Origin: Candidatus Dactylopiibacterium carminicum
GTDB taxonomy: Bacteria > Pseudomonadota > Gammaproteobacteria > Burkholderiales > Rhodocyclaceae
Direction: 5' to 3'
NCBI RefSeq assembly: GCF_014736495.1
Contig: NZ_MDUX01000009.1
Location: 32,001-81,734 of the forward strand
DNA: 49,734 bases
Both the position numbers and the translations under genes were made by a program. Positions 47,143 to 49,734 of the stretch are shown one piece after another. The notes beneath the pieces were generated by a model. The model searched no databases. It was not told where the DNA came from and saw only the letters and a program-made list of their open reading frames with translations. The first letter of the stretch is position 1. The number at the start of each line of letters is the position of its first letter.

Positions 47143-47924
47143 GTGTCCCACGAATTACTGATTCTGCTGCCCGTTTCCTTCATCGCCGGAGCCATCAACG
47201 CGGCGGTGGGCGGCGGCGGGCTGATCGGCATCCCCGCGCTATACAACGTGCTCACCACCTACACGCCGGCACAGATCATGGGCGTGGACAAGTTTTCCTC
47301 GGTGATGGGGCATGCGATGTCGATCCGTCAGTACGCCACGCGTATTCCGCTGCCCTGGCGTCTGATCCTGCCGACTGCCGTCACTGCCTTCCTCGGCTCC
47401 TACCTTGGCGTGCGCATGCTGGATCTGATGCCCAGCCACTGGATGCGTCCGATCATCCTCATCGTGCTGGCGGCGATGCTGGTCTACACATGGCTCAGGC
47501 CGGAATTCGGCCGCCAGGACACAAGCCGCGCGCCCACCCGCGCGGATCTTTTCAAGGGCGCAGCGCTGGGGATGGCGCTGGGCTTCTACGATGGTTTCAT
47601 CGGCCCGGGCACCGGCAGCTTCCTGCTGTTCCTGTTCGTGCGTTTCTTCCACTTCGACTTCCTGCGCGCCAGTGCCTGCGCCAAGGTCGGGTCGTCAATT
47701 GCGGCACCAACGCCGCCACGCTGGTCTTCCTGGTGCCGGCGGGCCTGGTCAATTACAAGCTTGCCGTGCCGCTGGGCGTGGCTGCGATCTTGGGGGCCAT
47801 CGTCGGTTCGCAGCTGGCCATGCGCGGTGGCAACAAGTGGATCCGCTGCCTGTTCCTCACGCTGGCGATCATCCTGCTGGCCAAACTGGGCTGGGAGAGC
47901 CTGCGCCCGGCCCTGGGGCTTTAA
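47143..47924 (+). pseudogene. TSUP (TauE/SafE) permease, frameshifted by 5-bp duplication
   Basis: A sulfite-exporter-family membrane protein of about 258 residues. From GTG 47143 it reads MSHELLILLPVSFIAGAINAAVGGGGLIGIP with the expected family glycine-rich first repeat, up to DGFIGPGTGSF and ASACAKV. At 47685-47694 the pentamer GGTCG occurs twice in tandem; removing one copy restores AKVVNCGTNAATLVFLVPAGLVNY and a normal end ESLRPALGL at 47924. As written the frame runs to 48027 with an Arg/Trp/Ser-rich tail. No ribosome site is obvious. Its substrate is unknown; sulfonate or organic-anion export is typical. Confidence 0.85.
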
Positions 47925-48066
47925 GGCCACTCGGATGCCCTTTTTGCCGGCAATGCAATCAGCTTGCCGGACTAGACTCAGTGTCTGTTCATTTATGCCG
48001 TGTGACTTGCGCCGCCAGGCCGCATGAAACCGTGCGACTCTAGAGGCGCCAGCGCTGCTGCGCGCC

Positions 48067-48585
48067 ATGCTCTGCCCGGCTCCTTGCCTTGATCCACAAA
48101 TCCGCCTGCGTCCCGTTCGGGATGAGGACGGGGATTTCCTTTTGCGTGTCCATGCCAGTACCCGGGAAGCCGAACGTGCGCTTGGCGGTTGGACTGACGA
48201 GGCATGGATCGAATTTATCGCTGAGCAGCAGGCGCGACAGCAGGCCGGCTACCTCGCGCAGTGTGCGCGTCCGGCGTTCAATCTGATCCTGTTGGGGGAT
48301 GAGCCCGTCGGCCGCTTCTATCGAGATGACGGCAAACAGGAAATTCGTCTTCTCGATCTTGCCTTGTTGCCCGGACACCGGGGGCTGGGAATCGGTACCT
48401 GCCTGATACGTGATGTGCTTGCCGAGGCGCAGGCTACGAAACGTTGCGTGGGGTTGCATGTGGGCATCACCAATCCGGCACTGGCGCTGTATCTGCGCCT
48501 GGGTCTTCGCGTGGTGGACGTGCTGGGCCCGCATCTGTATCTCCGCAGTCAAGCAGGTGCTCAGCCGGAAGGGCAGCCCGGCTAG
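48067..48585 (+). CDS. GNAT-family N-acetyltransferase
   Basis: A 172-residue acetyltransferase. The beta-strand LLDLALLPGHRGLGIGTCLIRDVLAEAQA contains the acetyl-CoA pyrophosphate loop (R-G-x-G-I-G), followed by LHVGITNPALALYLRLGLRVVDV, typical of GNAT motif B. Substrate unknown. It stands 40 bp before a tail-collar protein gene on the same strand; association of GNAT genes with such tail-collar (Mdp-type) genes is something I recall but could not verify. Confidence 0.87.
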   Translation: MLCPAPCLDPQIRLRPVRDEDGDFLLRVHASTREAERALGGWTDEAWIEFIAEQQARQQAGYLAQCARPAFNLILLGDEPVGRFYRDDGKQEIRLLDLALLPGHRGLGIGTCLIRDVLAEAQATKRCVGLHVGITNPALALYLRLGLRVVDVLGPHLYLRSQAGAQPEGQPG

Positions 48586-48624
48586 GTGCCGATATCCAAC
48601 CAGCTGCCTGGTTAAGGAGACGAT

Positions 48625-49287
48625 ATGGATCCGTTCATTGGTCAGATCATTCTGTGGCCCGTACCCTGGGTTCCTGAGGGTTGGCATCTGTGCGATGGTA
48701 CCGAGCTACCCATTCAGCAATATCAGGCACTGTATTCATTGATCGGTACTCGCTATGGTGGCAACGGGCAAAGCACATTCAAGCTGCCTGATCTACGCAA
48801 CAAATTTGCGCAGGGAACCATGGCGATGACTCAGCCAGGGCAGAGCGGGGGGAGTGCCAGTACGCCGGTCAACCTCACCGGGCAGACCTCGCTGAGCCTA
48901 GCCAATCTGCCGGCGCATACGCATGCCGCACATTTCACCGGTTCGGCGGGCGGGAGCGCCAGTCTCGAATTCGATGTCACCATCCCAGCCAGTACGAGCG
49001 CGGCGACGGCTTCTACGCCGGGGAGCACGCTCAATCTCGCGGCGACAGCGGGCCCGTCGAGCAAAATCTTCAACGACGTCACACCCAATGCGAGCCTGAA
49101 ACCTTTCAAAGTGACGACTACTGCCAGTCTGCCCACACCGACCGGTACGATCACGGTGGATCCAGCAGGGCAGGTTTCACCAACGCCATTGCCGATCAGC
49201 GTACAGGGTAATGTGGCCACCCAGCCGCCCTTCCTGACGCTGAACTACATCATTGCCTTGCAGGGTATCTATCCACCTCGTCCCTGA
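48625..49287 (+). CDS. Phage tail collar domain protein
   Basis: A 220-residue protein. The tail-collar domain (about 4-60: GQIILWPVPWVPEGWHLCDG, QYQALYSLIGTRYGG, FKLPDLRNKF) is that of the microcystin-dependent-protein (MdpB) group, found as chromosomal genes outside prophages. The rest is a Ser/Thr/Ala-rich beta-like fibre ending LNYIIALQGIYPPRP, a usual terminus. AAGGAGA lies upstream of the ATG. No other phage structural genes are in the window. A secreted or surface fibre role is inference. Confidence 0.9.
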   Translation: MDPFIGQIILWPVPWVPEGWHLCDGTELPIQQYQALYSLIGTRYGGNGQSTFKLPDLRNKFAQGTMAMTQPGQSGGSASTPVNLTGQTSLSLANLPAHTHAAHFTGSAGGSASLEFDVTIPASTSAATASTPGSTLNLAATAGPSSKIFNDVTPNASLKPFKVTTTASLPTPTGTITVDPAGQVSPTPLPISVQGNVATQPPFLTLNYIIALQGIYPPRP

Positions 49288-49294
49288 GCGAGTT

Positions 49295-49324
49295 CACCTC
49301 CCGCAGCACACCCTGTGGGAGGTG
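49295..49324 (+). terminator. Hairpin after tail-collar gene
   Basis: CACCTCCC (49295-49302) and GGGAGGTG (49317-49324), extended by CAG/CTG, give a stem of up to 12 pairs with a six-base loop; followed by TGTTGTTGATC, so the T-tract is poor. Probable terminator. Confidence 0.5.
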
Positions 49325-49362
49325 TTGTTGATCATTTCTTGATTCGTTTGGAGAAAGGCACC

Positions 49363-49701
49363 ATGTTTTTGCGAGTCTTACGCGCCTTTGCATTTCATCT
49401 GCTCATGCTGTTGTTGCTGTCTTGGGCCGCGGGTACATGGGCGCAGACGAGCGGGACCATGACTTTTTCTGCTTCTGACGCTGACCTCGATTACTCACAG
49501 ACAACGATTAATCGAATCGTGGGAGGGCAGACATTTTCGGTAGGTGGAGGAATTCAGTCTGGAGGGCTGGGGTTTGATGCTCCTGGCATATATGCGAATG
49601 AATCAGGCAACAGCGTCAAACTGACCATCACCGCGCCAAGTGGCTACCTGTTCAATCTGGTTTCTTTGCAGGCAAAGGCTGAATCGCCCCCGGTTCACTA
49701 G
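49363..49701 (+). CDS. Short secreted protein, probably truncated
   Basis: A 112-residue product with a clear Sec signal (MFLRVLRAFAFHLLMLLLLSW, cleavage after about WAQ at 28). The mature part is a beta-rich, Gly/Ser/Thr-containing segment ending LFNLVSLQAKAESPPVH. The base composition is more AT-rich than the neighbours. The stop follows soon after a run of five C (about 49686-49690), and the domain looks cut short, so a frameshift or true truncation is possible. GGAGAAAGG precedes the ATG. I do not recognise the family; context with a tail-collar protein suggests a large surface or secreted protein. Confidence 0.55.
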   Translation: MFLRVLRAFAFHLLMLLLLSWAAGTWAQTSGTMTFSASDADLDYSQTTINRIVGGQTFSVGGGIQSGGLGFDAPGIYANESGNSVKLTITAPSGYLFNLVSLQAKAESPPVH

Positions 49702-49734
49702 ACACTTCGAAGCCTTAAGCTGGCAACCAAGTGG

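Overview
The window is a GC-rich, densely coded bacterial chromosome segment. The protein set points to a betaproteobacterium, probably of the Rhodocyclales or a near relative: a PilG-PilH-PilI-PilJ-ChpA twitching chemosensory cluster, a dusB-fis-purH-purD block, a CIRCE-controlled groESL operon, a long-form Pta, a PpsA/PpsR pair and a PEP-CTERM sorting signal. The order is inferred from gene content only. I found no tRNA, rRNA, CRISPR array, insertion sequence or integrase.

Layout. 1-5.3 kb: a LysR regulator divergent from a DJ-1/Hsp31-type protein and an Old Yellow Enzyme (a likely electrophile-stress module), then a leftward msrA-tcdA-lysR string joined by short overlaps. 5.3-8.4 kb: a strongly structured, terminator-ended intergenic region (possible small RNA), an EamA transporter with an in-frame TGA, crcB, a LysE-type exporter whose 3' end looks frameshifted, and a lipoprotein. 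8.6-12.4 kb: a complete siaABCD operon (PP2C phosphatase, kinase, phosphoprotein, diguanylate cyclase). 12.4-15 kb: groES-groEL with promoter and CIRCE operator, with groEL flanked by two copies of an 88-bp palindromic repeat. 15.4-19.5 kb: bacteriohemerythrin, a spermidine-synthase-like protein, and the leftward thiD-thiE-hemL operon. 19.8-29.6 kb: pilG-pilH-pilI-pilJ-chpA, ending in a 2030-residue CheA-type hybrid kinase. 29.8-34.5 kb: dusB-fis-purH-pagP-purD. 34.6-36.7 kb: a two-gene restriction-modification unit. 36.7-39.7 kb: thioesterase, CBS protein, a small PEP-CTERM protein and a BaiN/HI0933-type flavoprotein. 39.9-45.3 kb: pta, a frameshifted ppsA and ppsR. 45.1-49.7 kb: a LysR gene with an internal deletion, aroE, a frameshifted TSUP permease, a GNAT protein, a phage-tail-collar protein and a short secreted protein.

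How the parts relate. Two surface-behaviour systems lie close together: SiaABCD, which controls c-di-GMP through SiaC phosphorylation, and the Pil-Chp array, which controls type IV pili. PagP and the PEP-CTERM protein add envelope functions. PpsR is the known regulator of PpsA, and the two genes are divergent here.

The most unusual general property is the number of damaged reading frames: the EamA nonsense codon, LysE 3' shift, PEP-CTERM double shift, ppsA shift, LysR in-frame deletion and TSUP 5-bp duplication. This means either real gene decay or uncorrected sequence errors, and it should be settled before any of these genes is called non-functional. The best candidates for undescribed biology are the structured RNA-like element at about 5383-5535, the paired repeats around groEL, and the restriction-modification unit of unknown specificity.
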